Assembly: GCA_024400665.1 (NCBI GenBank)
Contig: JAKSML010000001.1
Coordinates: forward strand, 37,614 to 101,613
Direction: 5' to 3'
Length of the DNA: 64,000 nt
Source of the DNA: Bacteroidales bacterium
GTDB taxonomy: Bacteria; Bacteroidota; Bacteroidia; Bacteroidales; P3
The position numbers were made by a program, and so were the translations under genes. Positions 50,339 to 58,107 of the stretch are shown here, piece by piece. Below the pieces are notes generated by a model. It was not told where the DNA came from. It did not search any database and saw only the letters and a list, made by a program, of their open reading frames with translations. The first letter of the stretch is position 1; each line of letters begins with the position of its first letter.

Positions 50339-52618
50339 ATGAAACCCCGCAATCCTATTCTTGTTCTCCGCTCCGCTATCGAAAGGTTCACTGGACTTTC
50401 TCTTTGTTCTCCGCTTCGCTATCGAAAGTCCACTGGACTTTCTTCATACTGGACTTTCTTCATTCCCCTCGTCCTCAACCTCCTTCTGGCCTATATCCTC
50501 TATATGCTCTGCCGTGTCATCTATGTGTTGGAGTTCTGGGACCTCTATGCCGCCTCCTGGCATGACCTCTCCATAGGGCTCCTCCTCAAAGGCGCGCTCC
50601 GCTTCGACTCCTCCGCCATCTTCTACACCAATGCCCCTTACGCTCTCTTGGTGATTCTCTCCTATCCCTTCATGCGGAAGCCCAAAACTGTGAACTGTGA
50701 AGGAGTGAACTGTGAACTGACAATACAAACCGGTGGCAACTGCCCTCAGGTCACAGGTCACAGATTACAGATCACAATTCACAATTTACAAAAGTGGCTC
50801 TTCGTTGTCGTCAACGCCCTCATGCTGGGCATCAACCTCATCGACACCGTCTATTCCCGCTACACAGGCCGCCGCACCACCTGGACCTTCTTCTCCGAAT
50901 TCTCCAACGAGGGCAACCTCGGCGACATCTTCTTCATCGAGGTGCTGCGCCATTGGTACCTCCTTCTTGCCTTCATCCTCTTTGTCTTCCTCCTCATCGT
51001 GCTCTATCGTCCCGTCAAGGTGTCGGATAAGCCTTTGGGCAGAAAAGCGATAAGCTCCTTCGTGTTCTTGCTGCTCTATGTCCCCGTCTCGGTCATCGCC
51101 ATGCGAGGCGGCGCCTCCACGGCTGTGCGTCCCATCACCGTCAGCAATGCCAACCAGTATGTCAACGACCCCTCGCAGGCTGCCATCGTCCTCAACACCC
51201 CCTTCTCGCTCATCCGCACCTGCGGCAAGACCACCTTCACCGACCCCGGCTACTTCGATCAAGACCAGCTCGACGCCATCTACTCCCCCATCCATGGCAC
51301 TGAGAAAACTGTGAACTGTGAAGGAGTGAATGGTGAAATAGTGAATAGTGAATTGACAAATGACCGCGCCAGCCACAATTCACAATTCACAATTCACAAT
51401 TCACAGCTAAACGTAGTTGTGCTCATCGTCGAGAGCCTCGCCATGGAATACGTAGGCTTCTACAACAATAGTGAAAAAGATAATCAGATATTCAGATGTT
51501 CAGAAATTCAGAAATCTGATAATCTTAAAATCTCAAAGTCTGAAAATCTCTCCACTAAGAGCCACACCCCCTTCCTCGACTCGCTCATCTCGCAGAGCCT
51601 CACCTTCCGTCACTGCTACGCCAACGGTCGCAAGAGCATCGACGGCATGCCCTCCGTGCTCTCCGGCATACCCATGTTCGTCGAACCCTTCTTCGTGACG
51701 GGCTATTCGCTCAACGACGTTGACGGCATCGCCGCACAGCTCTCACGTCGCGGCTACTCCACCGCCTTCTTCCACGGTGCTGAAAACGGCTCCATGGGCT
51801 TCGAGGCCTTTGCCCGCACCTCGGGCTTCGCCCACTACTATGGTCGCACAGAGTACGATGCCGACAGCCGTTTTGGCGGCGAGAAAGACTTCGACGGCAC
51901 CTGGGCCATCTGGGACGAAGAGTTCCTCCAATACTACGCCCTCACCATGAGCAGCATGAGGCAGCCCTTCATGACCGCCCTCTTCACCGCCACCTCGCAT
52001 CACCCCTTCGTGGTGCCGGAGCGCTACCGTAAGATGCTCCACGAAGAGGGCCACCCGATGTACACCTGCATCCGCTACACCGACATGGCGCTCCGTCGCT
52101 TCTTTGCCACCGCCTCGCAGCAGCCCTGGTACGACAGCACCATCTTCGTCATCACTGCCGACCACACCAACATCACCGAGCAGCCGGCCTACAGCAACAA
52201 CCTCGGCACCTTCAGCGTGCCCATCATCATCTTCGACCCATCGGGGCAGCTGCCGCGCGGCGTCAGCCCTGCCGTGGCGCAGCAGACCGACATCATGCCC
52301 ACCATCCTCGGCCTCGTGGGTGCTGCTTCGCCCTACGTGGCCTACGGCATCGACCTCCTCAGCACCCCGCCCGACAGCACCTGGGCTTTGCACTACAACA
52401 ACGGCCTCTACCAGCATGTGCAGCAGGGGCGCCTCCTCCTCTTTGACGGCGAGAAGGCCACCGGCTACTATGACATCGATGCCGACCCGCAGCTCAGATG
52501 CAACCTCCTCACCCCCGCCATGCAGGGCGATGCCCGCTACAACCAGCACCTCGCCCACACCAAAGCCATCATCCAAAGCTACATGCAGCGCATGACACGC
52601 AACCAGCTCAAACTGTGA
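50339..52618 (+). CDS. LtaS-like sulfatase-family phosphotransferase with in-frame repeat insertions
   Basis: The 759-residue protein has four or five N-terminal membrane helices (FFIPLVLNLLLAYILYMLC, YALLVILSYPF, WLFVVVNALMLGINLIDTVY, LLLAFILFVFLLIVLY) and an extracytoplasmic sulfatase domain. Metal and catalytic motifs include VVLIVESLAMEYVGFY, NGRKSIDGMPSVLSGIP (candidate nucleophile Ser near 433), FFHGAENGSMGF and FVITADHTNI. It likely transfers phosphoglycerol or phosphoethanolamine to an envelope glycan. Four stretches (about residues 8-35, 116-151, 322-357 and 377-406) are encoded by DNA of the dispersed repeat families and do not look like normal family sequence. The frame stays open through all of them. 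Confidence 0.85.
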   Translation: MKPRNPILVLRSAIERFTGLSLCSPLRYRKSTGLSSYWTFFIPLVLNLLLAYILYMLCRVIYVLEFWDLYAASWHDLSIGLLLKGALRFDSSAIFYTNAPYALLVILSYPFMRKPKTVNCEGVNCELTIQTGGNCPQVTGHRLQITIHNLQKWLFVVVNALMLGINLIDTVYSRYTGRRTTWTFFSEFSNEGNLGDIFFIEVLRHWYLLLAFILFVFLLIVLYRPVKVSDKPLGRKAISSFVFLLLYVPVSVIAMRGGASTAVRPITVSNANQYVNDPSQAAIVLNTPFSLIRTCGKTTFTDPGYFDQDQLDAIYSPIHGTEKTVNCEGVNGEIVNSELTNDRASHNSQFTIHNSQLNVVVLIVESLAMEYVGFYNNSEKDNQIFRCSEIQKSDNLKISKSENLSTKSHTPFLDSLISQSLTFRHCYANGRKSIDGMPSVLSGIPMFVEPFFVTGYSLNDVDGIAAQLSRRGYSTAFFHGAENGSMGFEAFARTSGFAHYYGRTEYDADSRFGGEKDFDGTWAIWDEEFLQYYALTMSSMRQPFMTALFTATSHHPFVVPERYRKMLHEEGHPMYTCIRYTDMALRRFFATASQQPWYDSTIFVITADHTNITEQPAYSNNLGTFSVPIIIFDPSGQLPRGVSPAVAQQTDIMPTILGLVGAASPYVAYGIDLLSTPPDSTWALHYNNGLYQHVQQGRLLLFDGEKATGYYDIDADPQLRCNLLTPAMQGDARYNQHLAHTKAIIQSYMQRMTRNQLKL
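50361..50442 (-). repeat. Two GAAAGTCC 40-bp units inside the sulfatase gene
   Basis: Units at 50361-50400 and 50403-50442 read, on the minus strand, GAAAGTCCAGTGGACTTTCG then ATAGCGAAGCGGAGAACAAA, the same unit as 7251-7330. They encode residues 8-35, ahead of the first membrane helix. Confidence 0.85.
50685..50790 (+). repeat. Modular repeat inside the sulfatase gene, second insertion
   Basis: AACTGTGAACTGTGAAGGAG, CTGACAATACAAACCGG, GGCAACTGCCC and AGGTCACAGGTCACAG follow the order seen in intergenic blocks at 34.9 and 52.7 kb. The segment encodes a polar loop between membrane helices. Confidence 0.8.
51303..51408 (+). repeat. Modular repeat inside the sulfatase gene, third insertion
   Basis: AACTGTGAACTGTGAAGGAG, GTGAATAGTGAATTGACAAA, a GACCGCGCCAGCC core and four AATTCAC words occur in the order of the intergenic class. 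It lies just before the metal-binding VESLAMEYVG segment. Confidence 0.8.
51468..51555 (+). repeat. AT-rich repeat inside the sulfatase gene, fourth insertion
   Basis: GATAATCAGATATTCAGATG, TTCAGAAATTCAGAAATCTG and AATCTCAAAGTCTGAAAATC are iterated short words with partial dyads. They are read as about 30 polar residues between VGFYNN and HTPFLDSL, where family members normally have a short loop. Confidence 0.65.
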
Positions 52619-52830
52619 ACAGTGACCTGAAGGAATTGAGGAATTAATGAATAAAGAATAAAAAGTAGGCTGCCGCCGGCCTCTGCCCCCTACTTTTTAT
52701 TCCTTTACTCTTCATTCTTCATTAACATCATCGGCAACTGCCCTCAGATTACAATCAGTGAACTGTGAACTAACAATACAAAGGGTGCGTCAGCCTCAGT
52801 TCACAGATCACAGGTCACAAATTTTTATAT
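52616..52830. repeat. Composite modular hairpin repeats
   Basis: Two elements are joined. The first has AATAAAGAATAAAAAGTAGG and CCTACTTTTTATTCCTTTAC arms around GCTGCCGCCGGCCTCTGCC. The second has GTGAACTAACAATACAAAGG, a GTGCGTCAGCC core and TTCACAGATCACAGGTCAC. Confidence 0.8.
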
Positions 52831-53379
52831 TGCTGTTTGACCTGTTGGCGAATTAATTTCTATAAATGCTTTTTGCTTGTAGTTTGCTATTGCAAACTTA
52901 CAAGACTGGAAGAAATTATCAGAAATCTTCCAGAAATTATTATTGGGGACTTTTAATTATTGGTGCTAACTCGTTGGATGAATTATTTTAGTTTATTTTT
53001 ATCACGAGTTCACGAATTATTTGTCCGATTGAAACGCAAATCGTAGATGTGGTCAGAATTGTTTGAATTATACGAATATTTGTCTATCTCATTTGTTGCG
53101 TCAGCAAAAATCTTGTAATTTCAACCATTCAGAATGAATTTGGGTTTATCGACCGCTTATCATTCGAAAATTCGCTAATTCGTGACAAAAAATATCATAT
53201 TAATTCCGCCAACGGGTTGCTGTCTGGTAAATTTTTTATGGCCTAATGAAAAAAATTGCTGATACTGACATAAAGCATTAGCAATTTGGGTATCATTGCA
53301 GTTGGTCATAATTATGAGCAGAGACAGCAATTTTACAGACAGCAATAATATTGTTATTGTGGATGGTATCTCCGAAAAG
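52831..53379. other. AT-rich gap without a supported gene
   Basis: This stretch is strongly AT-rich and sits between the last hairpin repeat and the phage-type islet. No promoter, RNA gene or convincing coding sequence is seen. A 101-codon minus-strand frame (53175-53480) overlaps the real gene at 53380 and is not supported. Confidence 0.6.
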
Positions 53380-53709
53380 TCAGTTGTTGAGTGAAGGGGT
53401 GTGTCTCGATTGCTCTTGTAGCTCATTGAGGACAGGGCAGCGGTCATGGCGAGGGCAGTCACTAATTTTTTGTATCGCATTTTTGAGTCGGGCTATTTCT
53501 TCTTTGAGGTCTTTGACTTCGCGAAGAAGAGGTTCGGCGATATTGGAACGAAACTCGTCAACATAGAGTTTAGAGAGCTCCATATCTTTCTGTTTATTGT
53601 CGGCTTTGAGACTTTCAACCTCCTGGCGATGACGGCGGCGGTCGAAGAGCCATCCTCCCCCTGACACAATGGTGAGGAGAGGTAGCAACCAATTAAAGAC
53701 ATCGGTCAT
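53380..53709 (-). CDS. Small phage-type membrane protein with coiled coil (holin/spanin-like position)
   Basis: The 109-residue protein has one N-terminal membrane segment (FNWLLPLLTIVSGGGWLF) followed by basic residues (DRRRHRQ) and a long helix (LLREVKDLKEEIARLKNAIQKI). CPRHDRCPVLNE near the end holds two cysteines. Similar small membrane-plus-coiled-coil proteins lie beside lysis genes in Bacteroidetes prophages. The role as holin or accessory lysis protein is inferred from position only. It overlaps the preceding endolysin-like gene by 4 bases (ATGA), so translation is coupled. Confidence 0.6.
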   Translation of the reverse strand: MTDVFNWLLPLLTIVSGGGWLFDRRRHRQEVESLKADNKQKDMELSKLYVDEFRSNIAEPLLREVKDLKEEIARLKNAIQKISDCPRHDRCPVLNELQEQSRHTPSLNN

Positions 53710-54182
53710 AATCCCAACTCCTTTCTGCTAACGATAGGATAGACATTACCAGTGCCAATAACATGCTTGCGTATCTCCTGTCGGTTGGAGCCATTGTGCC
53801 GCCAGCTGACATGTATCCACAGGGGGAGTAGAGAATCCATTGGGACATCTTCGAAGATGACTTGATCGAAGTGGCCGAGTTGCACGATAAGTTGGCCGAG
53901 AGCATAGTTGCCTATTGGACCATCATTGGAACATATATCTGCCGCTTCTCCAAAGAGGTGCTGGCTGCTTTTCGAGGCATTGGGCATGACAGCATTTAGT
54001 TTTGGACAGCGGAAGCCGCTGGTGATGCTGATAGGTTTGCCGTAGTGTTGGCGAAGAGGGTCCAAGACCTTCTCGACAAGTGTGATAATATTGTCTTCCT
54101 GTTGGCGAGAGGCACCATTCCAGATATGCTGCTGGACAGCAGAAGGACTATATAAAAACTCACTGATTGTAAAGTATTTCAT
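53706..54182 (-). CDS. Peptidase M15A-family endolysin-like protein
   Basis: The 158-residue protein shows the M15 zinc peptidase arrangement: PISITSGFRCPKLNAVM, SSQHLFGEAADI (His and Asp ligands) and LLPLWIHVSWRHNGSNRQEI (second His). M15A members of this size are phage endolysins or D,D-carboxypeptidases cutting peptidoglycan stem peptides. No signal peptide is visible, which suits an endolysin released through a holin. The gene is translationally coupled to the small membrane protein after it. Confidence 0.85.
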   Translation of the reverse strand: MKYFTISEFLYSPSAVQQHIWNGASRQQEDNIITLVEKVLDPLRQHYGKPISITSGFRCPKLNAVMPNASKSSQHLFGEAADICSNDGPIGNYALGQLIVQLGHFDQVIFEDVPMDSLLPLWIHVSWRHNGSNRQEIRKHVIGTGNVYPIVSRKELGL

Positions 54183-54199
54183 AGATGTGGTTTATTTAG

Positions 54200-54229
54200 A
54201 TAAGCCACCCGCAATGGCAGGTGGCTTAT
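54200..54229. terminator. Hairpin between fibre-like and endolysin-like genes
   Basis: Stem ATAAGCCACC / GGTGGCTTAT with a 10-base loop that can pair further. A T-run (ACGTTTTT) follows only on the plus strand, so it may act as an attenuator or processing site rather than a minus-strand terminator. Confidence 0.5.
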
Positions 54230-54243
54230 ACGTTTTTCAACAA

Positions 54244-54822
54244 TTATGCCACAGAGAGATAGACCATGTTGACGGCATCGCCTTTGGCGTAAAGTGTAGT
54301 GTCTTTGAAGGAGACTTTGCCATCGGTGATGGTGTAGTCATTGGGGGACTGCATGAGTCCGTTAACGAAGACAATGACAGAAAGTGCATTAAGCGGGGTC
54401 TTTGACAGCGTCAGGTCGGTGGAGAAATCGGCAGAGTCGATGACAAGATTTGGTGCGGCTGGGAACTCAATGGCTTTCTCAGTAGCGACAATTTTGCCAT
54501 TGGAGAGTGCCAAAGAAACAATAGCCTTGGCAGTAGTGCCAGAACCAGCTGTGTTGGAGGAGCTAACACCCGTAACAGGGATGGCAGCTTTGGTGACTTT
54601 CAACGCGGTGCCGTCTTTTGTGATGGCGGAGACATATTTTCCGCTCTCGGCAGCACCGCCAGATACGGAAGCAAGAGTGCCGCCAGTGACGACGGACATC
54701 GCGTTGTCAATTTTGGCGTTAACGGATGCCGCAGTGGGGATGTGTTCGGAGAGGAGTGTCCAGTCGTCAGATACTGCAGGGGCGACGACACCATCAATCT
54801 GTTTGATTTTCAGTTTTTGCAT
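54244..54822 (-). CDS. Phage-type fibre/appendage-like protein
   Basis: The 192-residue protein starts with QKLKIKQIDGVVAPAVSDDWTLLSEHIPTAASVNAKID, typical of the N-terminal part of Bacteroidetes phage tail or appendage proteins. It is rich in Ala, Ser, Thr and Val with beta-strand patterns. The C-terminus VIVFVNGLMQSPNDYTITDGKVSF is a small domain also seen in the next gene upstream (FVNGLLNVINIDYNELTDGSV). This FVNGL-x-DY-x-DG element occurs in fibre proteins. No catalytic motif is visible. Confidence 0.6.
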   Translation of the reverse strand: MQKLKIKQIDGVVAPAVSDDWTLLSEHIPTAASVNAKIDNAMSVVTGGTLASVSGGAAESGKYVSAITKDGTALKVTKAAIPVTGVSSSNTAGSGTTAKAIVSLALSNGKIVATEKAIEFPAAPNLVIDSADFSTDLTLSKTPLNALSVIVFVNGLMQSPNDYTITDGKVSFKDTTLYAKGDAVNMVYLSVA

Positions 54823-54877
54823 AATGAAAAATTTGTTGGGTTAATAATTTGATAAAAAGTTTGAAAGAGGAAGAGGA

Positions 54878-55222
54878 CTACAAGCATATAGGGACAGCTT
54901 TGAGGACTATGGCATCTCCAGGTGCGATGCCAGGCATTACGAACCCCTTGGAGACGCTGCCATCGGTAAGCTCGTTATAGTCGATATTTATGACATTAAG
55001 CAGACCATTGACAAAGACTTCAGAAGTACCAGCATAAAAAGGTTGGCTAGCCAGAAATGTCGCCGATGGGAAGTCAATGTGGCTGGGTGTGATGACGGCT
55101 GGCGAAAGGTCGGAAAGCCGAACCTGTGCAGCGTTTCCATCGAGCGTGAACCCCAGCGTAAGGAGTTTGAGAGCAGTCTCTCTTTCTGCCACGGATAATG
55201 TTGTAATCTCTAAGTCTCCCAT
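54878..55222 (-). CDS. Small phage-type protein with FVNGL domain
   Basis: The 114-residue protein contains the FVNGLLNVINIDYNELTDGS segment shared with the 192-residue neighbour, followed by GFVMPGIAPGDAIVLKAV, parallel to TTLYAKGDAVNMVYLSV there. The N-terminal half (ITTLSVAERETALKLLTLGF) differs. It is likely a second fibre or baseplate-type component. No enzymatic motif is visible. Confidence 0.55.
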   Translation of the reverse strand: MGDLEITTLSVAERETALKLLTLGFTLDGNAAQVRLSDLSPAVITPSHIDFPSATFLASQPFYAGTSEVFVNGLLNVINIDYNELTDGSVSKGFVMPGIAPGDAIVLKAVPICL

Positions 55223-55342
55223 TGTTGTCGTGATTTTTTAATTTACTGATATGTGTCAATGGCTCAGTGTGTTGCGTATTCTCTTGCCACCCAGTGCTAA
55301 AGGTTGTCCAGCAATTGACAGCCATCCAGAAAGATCAGATGT

Positions 55343-56212
55343 TCAGTTGGATGATAAGTCGGGCTGGAGATAAACTGCTGCTGAGTTGACGCCGCCATAG
55401 CTGTTGATAGATGCCACGAGAGCACTGTTGTTCTGGTAGGTGGCGAGAGCAGCATTCTCGACATAAAGGAACTGTGTGCTGACCTTGAGGTCCCCTTCAA
55501 CATCTTCGCGGCTATGTACCCACACCGCAGCGCCATCGGTAATGACCTGGGAAGCACCGACAAAGTTGTTGACTGACGAGAATCCGATAGGACTGACATG
55601 GTCCCAAAGCATTGTATCGTCGGCAGTATCAAGGACAATCTTGTAACCCTTGATGGTGGCTCTGGGTGTCCGAGTGACCATATCTATAGTCTGGCTGCCA
55701 TGGAAGAAGGTAATCTGGTCGCCTTCAAGAAAGGCCTCATTGTTCTCAAGGACAGCCTGAGAGAACGCCCCAACGGTGGTGGTGGCATCAATGACAAGCG
55801 AATCAATGCAGACGCTGCTCTGGAGAATGTTGGCTGAGGTGAGCGTCATGTTGATGCTGGGCAAAGAGCCTCGCGTAATCTGATAGGGTGCGAGGATGAC
55901 GCCGCCATTGAGACGCATCTTCTTGGTGATGTACACTTTTACTACACCCAGATTGGCTTGGATAAAGGCATTATAGACATTCATGCCAGGCGGAAGCTCT
56001 TCAAATCCACGACGCAGCATGGAGTCGAACAATTTATACACAGCACCCAGGTTGGCCCACTGTGTGCGGATGTCCATCTGTCGCTGAGTCCGCAACGGTG
56101 TGGAGGGTTTGACCGGGGCTTCACTGACGACGGTACCCGTCTTGGTCTGGCGGAAGATATACTGTCCTACTTTGCCACTAATCCTGGTGTTTACACCGAA
56201 AAGTTTTCCCAT
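55343..56212 (-). CDS. DUF6266-like protein of Bacteroidetes prophages
   Basis: The 289-residue protein starts MGKLFGVNTRISGKVGQYIF, then RQTKTGTVVSEAPVKPSTPLRTQRQMDIR. This SGKVG...R...P-x-TP-x-RT-x-RQ pattern resembles the DUF6266 family, found in Bacteroidetes prophages and as genomic cassettes. The middle and C-terminal regions are beta-rich with no catalytic motif. It is the first gene of the minus-strand islet and follows a promoter with an 88-base leader. The family assignment is from memory of the N-terminal pattern and is moderate. Confidence 0.6.
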   Translation of the reverse strand: MGKLFGVNTRISGKVGQYIFRQTKTGTVVSEAPVKPSTPLRTQRQMDIRTQWANLGAVYKLFDSMLRRGFEELPPGMNVYNAFIQANLGVVKVYITKKMRLNGGVILAPYQITRGSLPSINMTLTSANILQSSVCIDSLVIDATTTVGAFSQAVLENNEAFLEGDQITFFHGSQTIDMVTRTPRATIKGYKIVLDTADDTMLWDHVSPIGFSSVNNFVGASQVITDGAAVWVHSREDVEGDLKVSTQFLYVENAALATYQNNSALVASINSYGGVNSAAVYLQPDLSSN

Positions 56213-56269
56213 TGTTTTCCTTTCTATTAATTTGTTATACTTGATATTGCGTGTCCTTCTGAAGGTGAT

Positions 56270-56285
56270 GGCAGGTGCACCTGCC
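56270..56285. promoter_or_regulatory. Perfect 16-bp palindrome in the islet leader
   Basis: GGCAGGTGCACCTGCC lies between the islet promoter and its first gene. It could be an operator or a leader hairpin. Confidence 0.5.
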
Positions 56286-56306
56286 AGTGAGGATTGAAAG
56301 ACGGTG

Positions 56307-56314
56307 CAAAGGTA
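56307..56314 (-). promoter_or_regulatory. Promoter -7 box of the phage-type islet
   Basis: The minus strand reads TACCTTTG (TAnnTTTG). It should drive the five minus-strand genes from 56212 to 53380. Confidence 0.6.
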
Positions 56315-56457
56315 CTGTGGTTTAGAGAAACAGAATCGGGATTTGGGAGGATCCGGTGGCGATATGAGGTGGGAAACAGGGGCATTTGAGGAGGATTCAG
56401 TATGGATTGTTGGGAAAGAAAAAACACAGAAAATGATGTTATTTCGTAGAGATTTCG

Positions 56458-56465
56458 TATATTTG
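56458..56465 (+). promoter_or_regulatory. Orphan plus-strand promoter box, copy 1
   Basis: TATATTTG lies within TTTCGTATATTTGCAAT, a 17-base string found again at 56731. The ATG at 56468 is too close to the predicted transcript start to be convincing, so no gene is assigned. Confidence 0.45.
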
Positions 56466-56735
56466 CAATGATGAAAGGTGCATATAATTCGTCAATCATT
56501 AAGGTTGAACTTTGGTTGTGCGCCTCCGCTGCTTGTCTGGCATGTGCACCTAACGGACTGGATTTGAAAGGCGAGGCAAAAAAGTATGGGGAGTTGGAAG
56601 ATTGTAGTCGGGGATCATCTGGTTGCGTCGGGATAAAGGAGGATTGGGGAGGAATTGGGGGGGATAATGGAGATGGAATGAGGGACGAAATGGGGTGAAG
56701 TGAAGAAAAATTGTTTGTTTTTCATATATTTTTCG

Positions 56736-56743
56736 TATATTTG
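56736..56743 (+). promoter_or_regulatory. Promoter for the defence island, copy 2
   Basis: TTTG at 56714-56717 and TATATTTG at 56736-56743 are 18 bases apart. It precedes the truncated methyltransferase start and probably drives the genes after it. The rest of 56213-56813 holds no supported gene. Confidence 0.55.
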
Positions 56744-56813
56744 CAATAGCGGATAGTGGATGCTGTTCGCTATGAGATATTTTATATATAATTAATAATT
56801 AAATAGTTTGAAG

Positions 56814-56924
56814 ATGGCAGCCGCACATGTGGAAACAGCGGAGAATGTAAAAGATAGGACTCAAACGGCAAAAAGTTATTCTGTTATTGACCTTTTTGCT
56901 GGGTGCGGTGTCAAGCTGAAATAA
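56814..56924 (+). pseudogene. Truncated C5 cytosine DNA methyltransferase (N-terminal remnant)
   Basis: An ATG at 56814 opens a 36-codon frame that ends in SYSVIDLFAGCG and then VKLK and a stop. SVIDLFAGCGG is motif I, the SAM-binding loop of Dcm-type cytosine-5 methyltransferases. The second Gly and all later motifs (PCQ, ENV) are missing. After the stop, another frame (from about 56927) reads NIISSQGLKYMGKEEDDCQDL and ends at 57029. This looks like an internal deletion that fused the start of a methyltransferase gene to the tail of some other gene. Confidence 0.7.
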
Positions 56925-57060
56925 AAAATATAATCTCATCGCAGGGGCTCAAGTACATGGGGAAAGAGGAAGACGATTGCCAAGATTTAACAGATATGAC
57001 TTTTTATAGAGAAAGTACGATGAAATAATGAGATATAAAGAATATTAATACTAACCGTTC

Positions 57061-58107
57061 ATGAATTTTAGCAAGATATCTATAGAAAATTTCCGTGGTA
57101 TCAGGACTTGTAATATCAAGGATCTGGGACTAGTAAATGTTTTTTTTGGGAAAAATAATTGTGGCAAGTCATCTCTGCTTGAGGCAATTTTCTTAATGAC
57201 TGGGCCATCTAATCCAACATTGCCAATATTGGTAAACAATTTGCGACAATTAGTGAGTTTTAGAGAAGAAGATATTCTTACGGATTTTTATGGTCTGAAC
57301 TCTGAGAATATTATACGAATTCAAGGTGATGGTCAGAATAAGCGTGATGTATGTGTGACGATGATAAAGTCGCATACGAGTCAAGTTATATTGGATCAAT
57401 TATCTCAGATAAATTCAGAACAATCTGGTAAGCGTTATGGACTTAAGTTGGAATATAGAGTCGGCGAATCAGAACATCTGTACCACACTGAGCTCATAAT
57501 CGATCCTAAGGAAGAAACGAGTGCCCATGCCAAAACAGATAAGGCGTATAATGAGACTCTGCATGCAGAGTATATCCCTTCTGGCAATGTAATGCTCCAT
57601 GCAGATGAGAAATTGGCACAGATTATAGTTGACAAGCGTGAATCAGAAATAGTTGAAGCACTAAAATTAGTAGAACCTCGAATCAAGGATATAGTCCTGA
57701 TTAATAAAAAAATCATGGTTGATATTGGTCTCGAAAGTAGATTACCTATTAATGTCCTAGGTGATGGCGTTCGTAAAGTTTTGTCGATCCTCCTTGCTAT
57801 TCACAGTGCAAAAGGTGGCTCATTGATGATTGATGAGATTGATAATGGTCTTCACTACAGTATAATGCCAGCCCTTTGGAACGTTATTTTGCACTCATGT
57901 AAGACACAAGACACGCAACTGTTCGTCAGTACCCATTCTGCCGACTTTGTCGAGGCCTTGGTTGATGTTATGTCTCAGGAGGGCTTGGCTGACACTAACG
58001 TATCTGCATACAAACTGGTCAAGAAGTATGATGACGAATTGGTCGCCTTGAGATATGACAAAGAGAAACTGACCTATGCGATTAATCAAGAAATGGAGGT
58101 AAGATAA
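57061..58107 (+). CDS. OLD-like AAA/ABC-type ATPase (defence candidate)
   Basis: The 348-residue protein starts with the SMC/RecF/OLD hallmark MNFSKISIENFRGIRTCNI and has Walker A FFGKNNCGKSSLLEAIF (residues 30-37), a signature-like LGDGVRKVLSILLAI, Walker B SLMIDEIDNGLHYSIM and an H-loop FVSTHSADFVEAL. It belongs to the AAA_15/AAA_21 group of ATPases that pair with Toprim nucleases in OLD, Gabija and PARIS defences. The stop codon overlaps the start of the DUF3226 gene (TAATG), so the two are translated together. AT-rich composition contrasts with the chromosome left of 49 kb. Confidence 0.88.
   Translation: MNFSKISIENFRGIRTCNIKDLGLVNVFFGKNNCGKSSLLEAIFLMTGPSNPTLPILVNNLRQLVSFREEDILTDFYGLNSENIIRIQGDGQNKRDVCVTMIKSHTSQVILDQLSQINSEQSGKRYGLKLEYRVGESEHLYHTELIIDPKEETSAHAKTDKAYNETLHAEYIPSGNVMLHADEKLAQIIVDKRESEIVEALKLVEPRIKDIVLINKKIMVDIGLESRLPINVLGDGVRKVLSILLAIHSAKGGSLMIDEIDNGLHYSIMPALWNVILHSCKTQDTQLFVSTHSADFVEALVDVMSQEGLADTNVSAYKLVKKYDDELVALRYDKEKLTYAINQEMEVR

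Noticed and set aside
53175-53480. A 101-codon minus-strand frame with a hydrophobic stretch
   Set aside because: It overlaps the better supported coiled-coil membrane protein gene by 100 bases and runs through an AT-rich gap. No conserved motif is seen.
56468-56698. A 76-codon frame right after a promoter box
   Set aside because: The ATG would lie at or before the transcript start and the composition (Gly/Asp-rich, cysteines at random) does not resemble a protein family.
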